From NCBI GenBank assembly GCA_964036195.1, contig OZ038455.1, positions 11,425,855 to 11,489,854 of the forward strand: a stretch of 64,000 nt of DNA. The letters run 5' to 3'. The translations under genes were made by a program, and so were the position numbers. Source of the stretch: Sphaerolaimus hirsutus. Its lineage: Eukaryota; Nematoda; Chromadorea; Monhysterida; Sphaerolaimidae. Under the pieces are notes generated by a model. The model ran no database searches. It was not told the DNA's origin and saw only the letters and a list, made by a program, of their open reading frames with translations. Positions 21,701 through 29,590 of this stretch are shown one piece after another; within the stretch, counting starts at the first letter, position 1, and every line of letters begins with the position of its first letter.

Positions 21701-22895
21701 TTATCAGACAGGAAAAGTGGGAGAGACATGTTACAAGTACACACCAATGAGATTGGACAAAGACGGGCCCTTGTGGTTCAAGAGCCCAGGCAGCAGAGAC
21801 TTGGTGGAGAAATCACCAGAAGAGGACTGCAGCCACACCACACCGCACCTGTACAGAAATGAACATGGACAATGGAAGTCCGCACATGGAATGGTGCACG
21901 TCACAGAGACACCGATTGAAATGACATGGAAAGGACAATGGCAGGCCTTCACGTTTGATGCGCCTCACCTGTTCACCAACATTGTCAACAGAGCGACCAA
22001 TTTCATGGATGTCAGAGGCCAGATTCAGAGATTACAGAACTTAGAGCATGTGCAGAACCAGTTGATCGATTACACAGCAGATATGTCATTGGATCCCAGA
22101 GTGATCAGAAATTCAATAGAAGGCATTGGAGCTGGAATTGGACAGACAGCAGCAGGAATCGGCAAAGCATATGGTCATTATATATCTGGAATATCAAAAG
22201 GGTACACCAACTTTATGGGAGGAATGCTGAAAGGACCCTTTCAAGTGATCATCAACACAATCGCAATGCTGCTGGGGATCACAATCCTGATAGCCGGAAT
22301 TGTAGCTGCAGGATACCTGTGGTACAATTGGAGGATTGCCACAGGGAAACCAGTGATTCCACCGTGTGTATACACATGCATATGGAAATGCATAGTGTGT
22401 CCATTCAAATGCATATGGCTATGCTTCAGAGCCATCAGATACACTATCAAGAAATCAACTCAGAAAGAGACCAATTATCCACAAAGAAAAGTGCGCAAGA
22501 CAGAGTTGAGACCAGCAATCAAGAGGAGAGCCAGATCCAACTCAACACAGTCCGTCAGATTTGCCAGGAGAGCAGAAACAGAGGACAGAATGGCAAAGTC
22601 ACTATCAGCATACGTTCAACCAGATGAAAGTTCAGCTGATGAAGGACAAGTCAGAGCCAGGAACAGAGACAGTGTTCACATGCCCGATATCCGCAAATTC
22701 ACCTCACGCGAACGCGCAGGAAGCGACACGGGCAACTACCTGCTTCATCATCAGGCTAGGTCGGCGTTGGCATCACCAACAACTGGACCTGTGACTTCAC
22801 GCACACCCACGACTTCGCGCACGACCACGTTCACCACCGAGGCGACTGTGGAAACGCCACTCATCACGTTGGCGCCCACCACCACCAGCATGTGA
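15771..22895 (+). CDS. BEL/Pao Pol-Env polyprotein
   Basis: This is one open frame of about 2,370 codons in the same frame as gag, after its TGA. Counting from the GTG at 15801, the domains are: aspartic protease 'FLDTGSQGTYM' (about 75-85); RT with 'LVADIEKAFLQI' (about 440) and 'LYVDNLILS' (about 520), where the usual YVDD is YVDN; RNase H 'HIFVDASAMAYSAAAYI' (about 700) and 'VVWSDST'; integrase with an HHCC finger including 'CPTCKK' (about 1103) and D-D-E residues near 1138, 1201 and 1261; then a C-terminal BEL/Pao-type extension. A hydrophobic leader at about 1518 begins the Env-like part, described separately. No stop separates Pol from Env, so Env is released by proteolysis or signal peptidase, or comes from a spliced RNA. 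Confidence 0.93.
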   Translation, partial: PAQSQQRKATVNCVTVEEAGPEMVETETISSTVVTEPNTKQQNTSVNLSVNRNMSMLMTARTVIEASEMDTEMEPEQPPLQIQAFLDTGSQGTYMSEKVAKKLNLKSTGEHHIQVYTFGNEKPHYKVVQQVEFRMRLRNGQKVEMVADVVPTLTTEQVKVPVSEQDEKYLQKYFPDESYFADRIPKEKGTECKFKPDIIVGLNYFWDLMSRNTSTTRLPSGLYVIPSELGLLMGGGQLTSNRNQWTTDGAYPVVVNTIVHQIQREKWYEEAPLSIAPVPNVKDMDRLDTIGIMDQPDLVEDDEAIKQFNESVQRNPDGRYSVKFMYKPNLHELPDNKAMAFKRFRYLTNRLKRDPELLEKIQAIMKAQEEQGVIEKVQEDIMDGRKFHILPHQPVITPEKTTTKVREVYDASAKPPGMPSLNECMYRGPVILPQLVGMLMRFRLHGIALVADIEKAFLQISLQDSDRDVTRFLWYKDPTKPSMEDNIQIYRFARVPFGIICSPALLALTVRYHLNQAGTENAKLIDENLYVDNLILSVDTEQKAIELYQESKVLFTEAQMNLREWNSNNKSFTWQLAESDVAKEIVTTVLGMKWDIESDQMWLKTPKTVQKSQLSETDRKIKLPTKRTVAKVTAGCFDPMGLVSPVLLPAKRFLQTLWHSGPSAKEWDSPLSEEQTAIWQQLETELLKVGQIKFNRNLNYQSGADAQLHIFVDASAMAYSAAAYICQKTENDSGTSSLLYSRLRLAPKKPEVTIPRLELLAMLIGSRMSKFIHKELKDVKFGQTVVWSDSTCCLKWLITAKPLACFVKNRLDEIRKIQSETENMHIRHIAGLENPADMATRGMNMSELEGSNLWWKGPEWLMTGEWPEPKVEPVTPEVMAEIKKEELKFPKASPIYLGAIQQVVSDPDASNVQADESKQSNPLGIEIQRFSSLTKLLDSTVYVMRFVRQMHKKRSKNDSQNGLSEIMKSICGTIKPQGIISIEEREIALKYWIKVTQQNHYKGVAEILATGHSRGSQNSKKTAADQQLIKWLNVQMHQDEILKCHGRMEHTDPQEVTVPLILLPAMATVTQLIVRDQHEKLMHAGVQHTLAAIRQKYWITQGRRVIYNVTRTCPTCKKLGAKPYQLPPMPDLPETRVQRARPFQYTGLDYLGPVWYKVDKDHRKMWICLFTCMVTRAVHLESVLDMTAQEFLNVVRRFIARRGKPEAVISDNATQFKLTEKVLSTSTDKAINTGKEWSEMIKSGAVQTYCSQQQIQWNMTTPMAPWQGGVYERMVGITKKHFKAAVGHRMLTLQELLTLLPEVEAVINSRPISYIYGDVKSLRVLTPKDFLTGEGQIGAPQFDADKDGEFVPRMDNAAKLQKYWETTQQTLDKFWDLWHQEYIPSLRERTQVTHKHGRLTATQEPKVNEVVLIYEENMPRGAWRMGRIEQLEPSKDGQIRSAKVRTANRNVISRPLNQLYPLEINSKTMDIPETAVTVKVDLLDPAIVQKHVRNQSSNRDSVPNPAQRNSASDRVLRSATGKATATTSSLVIGMLCIVLMLAGMSESATLREAGKAYSEVFSRTHVLETSTVRPPSLAAHHGLPPLPSEWPQKSVREMQTYERFKDAIKDHLVEQVISSQSQKYQICTSGRHGHALTVPEEVQCHIPPRNFVKAMKVTHYAQRQIPQKEKAYRCYIRIKEIITHTSFWGAKGITGNFEKYQQVGVVACNYARIHKMFRGTPLVEMEPRVWTTNQTLNVEYSWCCHDKENVVSNFYMEEGTVASLDGKTVISDLQDFSQCRAMMGHCRDHNYGITVWDTENFKHQCAYERIGRFKSEISGQTIIVSKLQAAYSHSNKTKRPIGSECVPGDTYYTDQGGVFIQFDRREDVPVEWAMPGKIVEARESTISGTLYARLDDRNSKFQFLQHVVREMTQAQFAIVWHQLCQLRKNQLDMLTQLFRIDPTLGIRAMLGRQDVHAEWAGEAIMFWECKEVQPYIIYQTGKVGETCYKYTPMRLDKDGPLWFKSPGSRDLVEKSPEEDCSHTTPHLYRNEHGQWKSAHGMVHVTETPIEMTWKGQWQAFTFDAPHLFTNIVNRATNFMDVRGQIQRLQNLEHVQNQLIDYTADMSLDPRVIRNSIEGIGAGIGQTAAGIGKAYGHYISGISKGYTNFMGGMLKGPFQVIINTIAMLLGITILIAGIVAAGYLWYNWRIATGKPVIPPCVYTCIWKCIVCPFKCIWLCFRAIRYTIKKSTQKETNYPQRKVRKTELRPAIKRRARSNSTQSVRFARRAETEDRMAKSLSAYVQPDESSADEGQVRARNRDSVHMPDIRKFTSRERAGSDTGNYLLHHQARSALASPTTGPVTSRTPTTSRTTTFTTEATVETPLITLAPTTTSM
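20330..22895 (+). CDS. Envelope-like transmembrane glycoprotein region of the BEL/Pao polyprotein
   Basis: This is the C-terminal ~850 residues of the Pol-Env frame. A signal-peptide-like leader 'SSLVIGMLCIVLMLAGMSES' (about 20352-20411) is followed by a Cys-rich ectodomain with landmarks R-C (20787), F-W-G (20829), C-C (20998), G-H-C (21120), a further C-x(n)-C block (21674-21735) and G-Q-W (21868). Then comes a Gly-rich segment (22125-22240), a transmembrane helix (22245-22325), a Cys-rich juxtamembrane stretch and a long basic, Ser/Thr-rich tail. Such a layout is that of a viral class of fusion glycoprotein. Acquisition of glycoproteins by BEL/Pao elements is known, including from mononegavirus/chuvirus-like donors in arthropods. 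I can only say this cysteine pattern is reminiscent of those. It is homologous in layout to the protein at 57290-59060. Confidence 0.8.
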
Positions 22896-22937
22896 CGCTG
22901 CTGCAACAACGGGGTGCAGCAACTCTTCCGCCCGGAG

Positions 22938-24227
22938 TGTGCTGACCGTGGCAAAATGGATGGATAAAGAAATACAGAGAATTGATAATTAGGCTCATAT
23001 TTGCACATTTACTTATTTGCACTAATTTACAATTTATACACTATATTAATTTACCACGCAAATTGTATTTCCTGCACTATATTATTTACCCATGGAGAAT
23101 ACTCGATTAGGAAAGTGTTCTATAAGTTATTGATAGGTTTATGTGGAATGTTTAGGTTAAAAGGTCAAATATGTTATTATTAGGTGTATTAATATAAAAT
23201 TAGGCTCATTCAACTCGCCGTAATTTTCTGATCATGATTATACATACATTTGCATAGTTTACTTGCAGTTTACAAAAGTCAAATCTTGTAAATATTTACG
23301 TGCTGCGTAGTTATCTAGGCCAGCGTCCTAATGGAGAAATAGTGCCCTGTATGCAACTAGCATTTACTTTACAAAGCCCTTCGCATAGGTATAATTGTCA
23401 TAACCCTGTTCACAACTATTTATATTTACTTAATAATTATAATACCTTGCTCAATCGAATATATTATAAACTCTGCTCAATTACAATACCCATTTACCTC
23501 AAATAAGTCCCAATTTGCTAGATTATTCAACATACGTTTCCAGGAGATGATTATTATTATCATGTTGAATATACCTTATTCTATTTACGTCATTAGGAAC
23601 ATTTACACTACTATTTACAGTTTTCAAACCCTATTTTATTAGTTCCAATGTGCGTCAATGTTTCCTGACAAATTGAAGCAAATTAGTAAATCGGCCGAGT
23701 TTGCCGACTTCGCGCCTCTCAAGATTAATAGTTTTCTATTAGCCCAATTTGTACTTGGTATTTCTTTACCATAATTGTTTGAATGTATGCACGCGCGGTA
23801 TAAGGCAACTGTTTCGGCTAGATGTGTTTATTTGTTGCATTCATGTCTTATTTGTGCATTTGTATTAGGAAATTACTGTAGCTGTTTTTCTATACGTGAT
23901 TTCCGTGTCTTAGCTACTTTGAGAGTTTTTACTTCAGTCTGCGGACCCCAAACTTCTGAACAAAAATAAGCTAGCGATAGAAACTTCGACTAGGAAGCTC
24001 GCTAGGCTTTGCGCTTTTATATTTGGCTGTATCTGATCAAATAAAGTACCTGAAACAATTTCGAACCCCTTTCAACACGCAACCACGAAATAAACTCAAC
24101 TTGGCTGTCGACAAGTGGACGTACGGCTACAACGGGAAATCAACCACTCTAAAGGCCGTTTCTCACTACGGTCTTGAAGCAGCCGGATTCGGTGGTAGAA
24201 GACGCTGACTTCGGTGGCTTCATCACA
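22938..24227 (+). repeat. 3' LTR of the BEL/Pao element
   Basis: It starts TGTGCTGACC like the 5' copy and ends CATCACA at the AACCA target duplication, giving 1,290 bases. Only the first ~430 are present in the 5' LTR; 23368-24227 is unique here. Either the 5' LTR is shortened or this copy carries extra sequence. Confidence 0.75.
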
Positions 24228-24555
24228 AACCAGCTCTTCAGGTGTCTTATAAAAAAGTTCCAAAAAGTGACTTTTTTGCCATCCATCTATTGGGGAGTGG
24301 TGTTTTTTTAGAGAATAAGAGAATTTGTTAGAACTTTTTCACATCTAAACCTATATATTTTCGAGAGAACTGCGTGCAAAGGATGCCTAATGCAAAAGAT
24401 AGGGGCACAATCACAGCCTCATTTTTTGCCCGATTCGTGTGTGTTTTTGCACACAATGCAGTCACTATTTATTAGTACAAAATGCCCTTTACAAACACGT
24501 TACAATCTTGACAAACAGGGTTAGTAGATGGCAAAGTTGCTTCCCAAGAATGCAA

Positions 24556-24765
24556 TTGCACATGTATAGGGGGTGAACTTGAGTTTTTAGGGGCTGAGTT
24601 TTCAATTCAGGGTTGAGTTGATGGGTGTTTATAAATTAGGGTTGAGTTGACAGAAGTTTAAAAATAAGGGGCTGTTGACACAAGTTTACAAATTAGAGGC
24701 TGAGTTTATGGGAGTTGAGTTGATGGGTGTTTGCCAAATTAGGGGCTGAGTTTATGGGAGTTAAC
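24556..24765. repeat. Short tandem array, GGGGCTGAGTTGATGGG type
   Basis: Degenerate copies of (A/G)GGG(G)CTGAGTTxATGGGxGTTT, roughly 30-45 bases apart. The same word returns at 26165-26290, so the larger satellite is framed by it. Confidence 0.6.
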
Positions 24766-26165
24766 AATAACATTACCATAATCCTTCAGTGAGGCCCCCG
24801 GGGCTTAAAAATATAAATTGTGATATGATGCATTTGTGGGTTACTGATTACAATGATTTGAAATATGCACTCCATTCTGACAGTACATTACCATAACCCT
24901 GAAATTGAATCCCTGGGGCCAACTTTCAAATTGTGAAATGATGCATTGTGGGTTTCTAATTGCACTGATTTGATATATAATGCACTCCATTTTGACACTA
25001 CATAACCCTGAAAACTACATGACCATAACCCTGAAAATGAACCCATGGGGCCAAATACTTTCAATTTGAGAAATAATGCATTTTCGGGTTTCTGATAGCA
25101 CTAATTTAAAATATGCACTTCATTTTGACACCACATTACCATAACCCTAAAAATGAACCCCCTGGGCCAAAAACTTTCAAATCATAAAATGATGGATTTG
25201 TGGGTTTCTGAGTGTAACAATTTCAAATATGCCCAGGGCTTCAAAAATTAGAAATTGTGAAATGATTCAATGTGGGTTTCTGATTACACTGATTTGAAAT
25301 ATGCACTCCATTTTGACACTACATAACCCTGAAAACTACATAACCATAACCCTGAAAATGAACCTCTGGAGCCAAAAACTTTCAATTTGTGAAATCATTC
25401 ATTTTTGGGTTTCTGATTGCACTCATTTGAAATATGCATTTCATTTTGACACTACATTACCATAACCCTAAAAATGAACCCCCTGGGCTGAAAACTTTCA
25501 AATCATAAAATGATGCATTTGTGGGTTTCTGATTGTAGCAATTTCAAATATGCACTCCATTTTGACACTAAATTACTAAAACCCTGAAATTGAACCCCTA
25601 GACCCAAAAATTTCAAATTGTGAAATGATGCCTTTTGCAGGTTTCTAATTGCACTGATTCGAAATGACTCAATTTCAACTCTACATTACTGTAAGCCTTA
25701 AATTGAAAATTGAAAATAAATTAGAAATTGTGAAATGATGCATTTCTGGCTTTTTGATTGCCTTGATTTGAAATATGCACTTCATTTTGACACTACATTA
25801 CCATAACCCTGAAAATGAACCCCCAGGGCTAAAAATTTTCAAATCATAAAATGATGTGTTTGTGGGTTTCTGATTGTAGCGATTTCAAATATACACTCAA
25901 TTTTTACACCACATTACTAAAACCCTGATAATGAACCCCTGGGCCCAAAAACTTTCAATTTGTGAAATGATGCATTTGTGGGTTTTTTATTGCAGTGATT
26001 TGAGATGTGCACTCCATTTCTACTCTACATAACCATAACCTTTAAGTCTAACCCCTGGGGCTAAAAAATTGAAGATTGTGAATTGATGCATTTGTGGATT
26101 GATGCTAGCAATTTTTTCAAATATTCATTCTATTTTGACACTACATTACCATAAACCTGAAAATG
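24766..26165. repeat. Satellite array of about 115-130 bp units
   Basis: Roughly eleven units each contain ACATTACCATAACCCTGAAA, a TGAACCCCTGGGGCCAAAAA block, TGTGAAATGATGCATTTGTG and GATTTGAAATATGCACTCCA. The word CATAACCCT(G/A)AAA appears near 24893, 25026, 25141, 25347, 25462 and 25803. Units are diverged. There is no coding content. Confidence 0.8.
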
Positions 26166-26289
26166 AGTTTACAGGAGTTTCCAAATTAGGGACTGAGTTT
26201 ATGGGAGTTTCCAAATTAGGGGCTGAGTCTATGGGAGTTTCCAAATTAGGGGCTGAGTTTACAGGAGTTTCCAAACTAGGGGCTGTGTT

Positions 26290-26840
26290 TACAGGATTTA
26301 GAGGGGACCCCATGGGGTGCCATTTTTGGGGGGTCTCCAGGGGGTGCCATTTTTTGGAGGTACATATGGGGGTGCCATTTCAAGGGGGTCCCCATGGGAT
26401 GCCATTTTTTGGGTGGTCCCCAGCGGTGCCGTTTTTTGTTGGTCCTTAGGGGGGTGCTATATTTTTTTGTGGGGGGGGTCCATAGGGGGTGCCATTTTTT
26501 TTTTTTGGGGGGGGTCCCCAGGGGATGCCATTTTTGGAGAGTCCCCAGGGGGAGCCAACTTTGGGTGGGTCCCCAGGGGGTGCCATTTTTGTGGCGGTTC
26601 CTAGGGGGTGCCATGTTTGGGGGGTCCCCAGGGGGTGCCATTTTTGGGGGGTCCCTAGGGGGTGCTATTTTTGGGGGGTCCCTAAGGGGTGCCATTTTTT
26701 GGTGGTCCTCAGGGGGTGCCATATTTGTGGGGCCCTAGGGGGTCCCATTTTTGGGCGGTTCCCAGGGGGTGCCACTTTTGGGGGGTTCCCTGGGTGATGC
26801 CATTTGGAGGGGGGTCCCCACTGGGGTGTCAGTTTTTGCA
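26290..26840. repeat. G-rich minisatellite, ~27-30 bp unit
   Basis: About twenty degenerate copies of GGGGTGCCATTTTTGGGGGG followed by TCCCCAG. Long ORFs on both strands here are Gly/Pro-rich translations of the repeat and are not genes. Confidence 0.8.
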
Positions 26841-26859
26841 AGCCTCTGAGTAGTGGGTA

Positions 26860-27260
26860 CCTATAGCAGGATTCTCTCCAACCTTCAGTTGGGTTTTGTG
26901 GTTCTCTACAATTAATACCACAAGGCTTTACAAACACAAAAAGAACAGCAAAGCACAAATGTAACCAATTTAAGATAACAACAAAGTTTGACACCTTGCA
27001 AAAACCACACTATCATATCACAAAACCTATACCACACAAAATGTACACTGCCCAACCATTTTACAGAAGTTTACAAAAAATCCATTCCAAAACATTGCAT
27101 CTTTGGTATTGGTCTTGTTATTGTTGGTACATTACATACCGCATTTCAAAACACATGCCTAGCATGTGGGCAAACTTAACTAAACTATCATATTTCCTCC
27201 AATGGTATTAATTGTAGAGAACCACAAAACCCGACCGAAAGTCGGAGAGAATCCTGCTAG
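26860..27260. repeat. Inverted repeat forming the Helitron-like right end
   Basis: AGCAGGATTCTCTCCAACCT (26862) through ACAATTAATACCA (about 26925) recurs inverted at 27205-27259. The hairpin is conserved with paired changes: CCAAC...GTTGG in the left copy against CCGAC...GTCGG in the right copy. Confidence 0.65.
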
Positions 27261-28227
27261 TTTATCTCACATTATTGAATAGTGTATAGTAGGGGAGTGA
27301 TGTTGGTAACGCATCCCCAAAATTTTAGATTTATACCCCTCCCACAGCTCAGAAATCAGCGGGTGCCGGACCTGCTGTGGTACACCAAAAAAGCCAAAAA
27401 AAAAATTGCACTTAGGGCGACCCACCCAGAGAGGGGTCGCCGCGACCCCCCAAATTCATGCGAAGTAGAGGGGGGTTACACCAATACCTACCCCAAGTTT
27501 CAGCTTCTGGCGCGCCCTAGAACTGGAGATAGGGTGTCACAAGTAAGATCAAAAATAGGGTGCCGGACGTGATCGGGAAGGTGTTTACATGTTCTGCCAA
27601 GGTTTTTCAAAGTGTTATGCCAAAGACAGTTAATAGAATGATGATTTAAAGAGTCCATTCACCATTTGATGTTAAAATAGCACCATATCAATGGACAAAA
27701 GCCACTAAAGTACAGTGTCCGCTGATATTTTTATTTTTTTTCATGCATTTGGCACAATTCCAGCACTTTCTGTACCTTCTATTGGAGACCGCCCTTGTAT
27801 TTATTTCGTGGCCCAAATGAAGTCGAAAAAATGTACTTTCTATTGGAGATACTTTTCTATTGGAGACCCGCCCTTCTATTAGAAGAAATACGGTATCTTT
27901 CCAAGATGTTGCTCAGTCATCGATCCTCCTGAGGCTCAGCTATCTATTCACCCCCCCCCCCCCTCAGAGAATGCTTCACCTTCAACCTCAGACTAAGTGC
28001 TGTCGACGGTGACAAAATCGTCGTCGGAATCCTAAATTGGCCCCAAAATTCCTAATATAAAGCTACATTAGATGGCACAAATCTCACCAAACATTTGTTT
28101 CAAGACATTTTTTACATGTGCCACTATATGTATTTATGTTCGGTGCATTACTGCACGCACACAGTCATTTTTGGTACACCTATTTGTTCACTTCTCATTC
28201 ACTTTCTTTTTGTGGTATTATGCTTTT

Positions 28228-28410
28228 TCAAAAGCGTAAAACTGGACCGTGTGAAACGTCTTTTTACGCTTTTAGTACCCAGGTATTTCGACCAGAAAGG
28301 CGTATTAAAGAGTATGGGTATTTTATGAAAGTGTAAGCGTAAGCGTAAATATATATACCATTTACCCAGGTATTTTGGGTAAGCATAAATATGCTGTCGC
28401 AACTCTGGTA
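28228..28410. repeat. CAGAGTTG-type element with AAGCGTAA/ACCCAGGTATTT modules
   Basis: AAAAGCGTAAAACTGG on the left and CAACTCTGG ending near 28410 frame ACCCAGGTATTT inverted words. It is a relative of 32767-34246. Confidence 0.45.
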
Positions 28411-28417
28411 TTTACTA

Positions 28418-28575
28418 ATGATGAAAAAGGCACCGGGAAAAATGGCACCGCACCGCACTGGCACTGGTGTCATTCCTCAGAAAGGGCACCTGGCACCTCG
28501 GGCACCAGCCAAAAATGGCACCGCACCACACCAGTGCCATTCTAAAAAATAGCACTAGCACTGTGGGGCACTGGC
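28418..28575. repeat. TAxTGATG-type MITE with GGCACCG modules
   Basis: ACTAATGATGAAAAAGGCAC at 28414 is followed by GGCACCG/CGGTGCC-type words (GGCACCGCACCGCAC). It is the same inner motif as in 35092-35961. Confidence 0.45.
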
Positions 28576-29184
28576 CGGTTGCTGGTGCTAGCACCCAAGG
28601 ACGTATCCACTAGATGGTGGGTTAGATGGCTGGTTAGAGCTCATGAGACAGATGTGCTGTTGTCTGGTAATCAACGACTAAAAATCGACAACACCAACCA
28701 AACATTGTTGATCCAATGCTTAAAGGCATCAGAGATAAATATGGATATTGGAAATCTAAGAGTGGCTGATATCAAAAGGTATATATTGAGGAAAAGGAGA
28801 TTGAAAAATCAAGAAAAAGTTAAAAGCGAAACAGCAATAGAGTCCAGGGGGGGCGTCATAGATCAGGTGGAGCTAATGAATATTTACTACAATGAATTAA
28901 ACTGGCTGGCAGCAAGATATAATGCGATCAGAAATAGAAACGGTGCATTCAAGAAGATCTGTCGTGAGTGCTCATCAAACAATGTCAAAATTGTAGCAAA
29001 CCTACATCACATTATGCACATGTGTCGTGCGAACAGGTCCGAACGGGAACAACTTGGGAATATTAAATGTTCAATACCATGTGATTGGAGATCAAATCCC
29101 CTGGGTGCGAAACTCTGTCACGCTCACAGGGGTGGCTATGATAACTTGATACGTAGATGTATAATACATATAACGGATCGATGA
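28576..29184 (+). CDS. Unidentified 201-codon ORF
   Basis: An open frame ending TGA at 29182-29184, without an ATG near its beginning (first in-frame ATG about 28741). The protein is basic and helical in its first half ('VADIKRYILRKRRLKNQEKV') and holds a His/Cys cluster in the second half ('KKICREC', 'HHIMHMCR', 'CSIPCDW', 'AKLCHAH'), which could bind metal. I do not recognise the family. It has no simple-sequence bias, unlike neighbouring spurious ORFs. It is bordered by MITEs, so it may be a fragment of a transposon-encoded protein, or a single exon. Confidence 0.35.
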   Translation, partial: RLLVLAPKDVSTRWWVRWLVRAHETDVLLSGNQRLKIDNTNQTLLIQCLKASEINMDIGNLRVADIKRYILRKRRLKNQEKVKSETAIESRGGVIDQVELMNIYYNELNWLAARYNAIRNRNGAFKKICRECSSNNVKIVANLHHIMHMCRANRSEREQLGNIKCSIPCDWRSNPLGAKLCHAHRGGYDNLIRRCIIHITDR

Positions 29185-29590
29185 GTATCTGACGTGGAGC
29201 TCTTACAAGAGCTCATAGATATTTAATGTAATCCACTATCAGGAGAGTGGCCAGGAAGGGCTGACCAAACATCAGCTAAACTGGTCGTGTGTAAGTGAGA
29301 GGGGCGTAACTCAGTCATGGGTATGGCCCTGCATCTCTCTTTGGCTAATCTAATCTATCCAGGGGGGTGGGGGGGGCTGCAGCCCCCTCCTACCCTGGGT
29401 GAGAACAGAAAAGTCCCGTAAAATGAGATGTTGTGGTGGAATTTGGATGGTATTTTACCCATAAAATTTTTCCACGCAATCTTCCATTACACATAAGGTA
29501 TTTTCAGCGGATCGATCTCTGCATATGCATATCGCTGAAAATGCTATCAAGGTGTGCCTGCCACTGAGTATATGTGTATATTTACATACA
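29185..29590. other. Non-coding; G/C-run palindrome near 29360
   Basis: GGGGGCTGCAGCCCCC occurs within 29364-29385 next to CTATCCAGGGGGG. Similar words are inside the hAT-like MITE at 48820-49242, so this may be a truncated relative. Nothing else was recognised. Confidence 0.4.

Larger units (their letters stand above)
13043..24227 (+). mobile_element. Env-bearing BEL/Pao LTR retrotransposon (11.2 kb)
   Basis: The element begins TGTGCTGACC and ends TTCATCACA (TG...CA) and is flanked by AACCA on both sides (13038-13042, 24228-24232), a 5 bp target duplication typical of BEL/Pao. The flanks rejoin to the unbroken arm of the host foldback, so the borders are firm. The contents in order are LTR, leader, Gag, protease, RT, RNase H, integrase, envelope-like glycoprotein and LTR. 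The coding region is open except for one TGA at the gag/pol junction. The shared 430 bp of the LTRs differ by about one base by eye (A/G near 13410/23309), so insertion was recent. Confidence 0.93.
24344..27260 (+). mobile_element. Non-autonomous Helitron-like element carrying tandem repeats
   Basis: It starts TCTAAACCTATATATTTT (24344) and ends CTAG (27257-27260). A hairpin CCGAC-CGAAA-GTCGG lies just before the end (27232-27246). The left flank ends in A (24343) and the right begins with T (27261). Removing the element restores the palindromic arm of the host foldback (TTCACA|TTTAT). TC start, CTAG end, subterminal hairpin and A|T insertion without duplication are the Helitron signature. 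No Rep/helicase gene is present. The body consists of satellite and minisatellite arrays. Confidence 0.75.
12350..27585. mobile_element. Palindromic 'AACACCTTCCCGG' foldback element, interrupted twice
   Basis: The ends AACACCTTCCCGGTCACG (12350) and its inverse (ends 27585) are each flanked by TA (12348-12349, 27586-27587). The left arm 12350-12910 pairs with the right arm, which is found in pieces: 12920-13042, 24228-24343 and 27261-27585. Shared words include GTCCGGCACCC, ACCACTCCCCAATAGATGGA and TTTACGATACTTTAAAGGGA. The gaps in the right arm are exactly the BEL/Pao and Helitron-like insertions. No transposase is seen, so it is non-autonomous. A relative lies at 44616-50389. Confidence 0.75.
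12217..27895. repeat. CCGTATTTCTTC-end MITE, split by a 15 kb nested insertion
   Basis: TACCGTATTTCTTCTAATAG at 12217 and its inverse ending CGGTA at 27895 are the two halves of one element. Modules CTTCTATTGGAGACGCC occur on the left (12262-12312) and inverted on the right (27778-27875). The foldback 12350-27585 sits inside it. This is the outermost, and therefore oldest, layer of the nest. Confidence 0.65.

Noticed and set aside
16056-22450. Many minus-strand ORFs of 60-180 codons opposite pol-env
   Set aside because: Antisense shadows of the long BEL/Pao frame; no independent motif.
24556-26165. Regularly spaced repeats that might suggest a CRISPR-like array
   Set aside because: Units are diverged tandem satellite without unique spacers, in a eukaryotic genome inside a transposable element.
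26276-26797. Long overlapping ORFs on both strands (Gly-rich on +, Pro-rich on -)
   Set aside because: They are translations of the ~27 bp G-rich minisatellite; the same words repeat in every frame.
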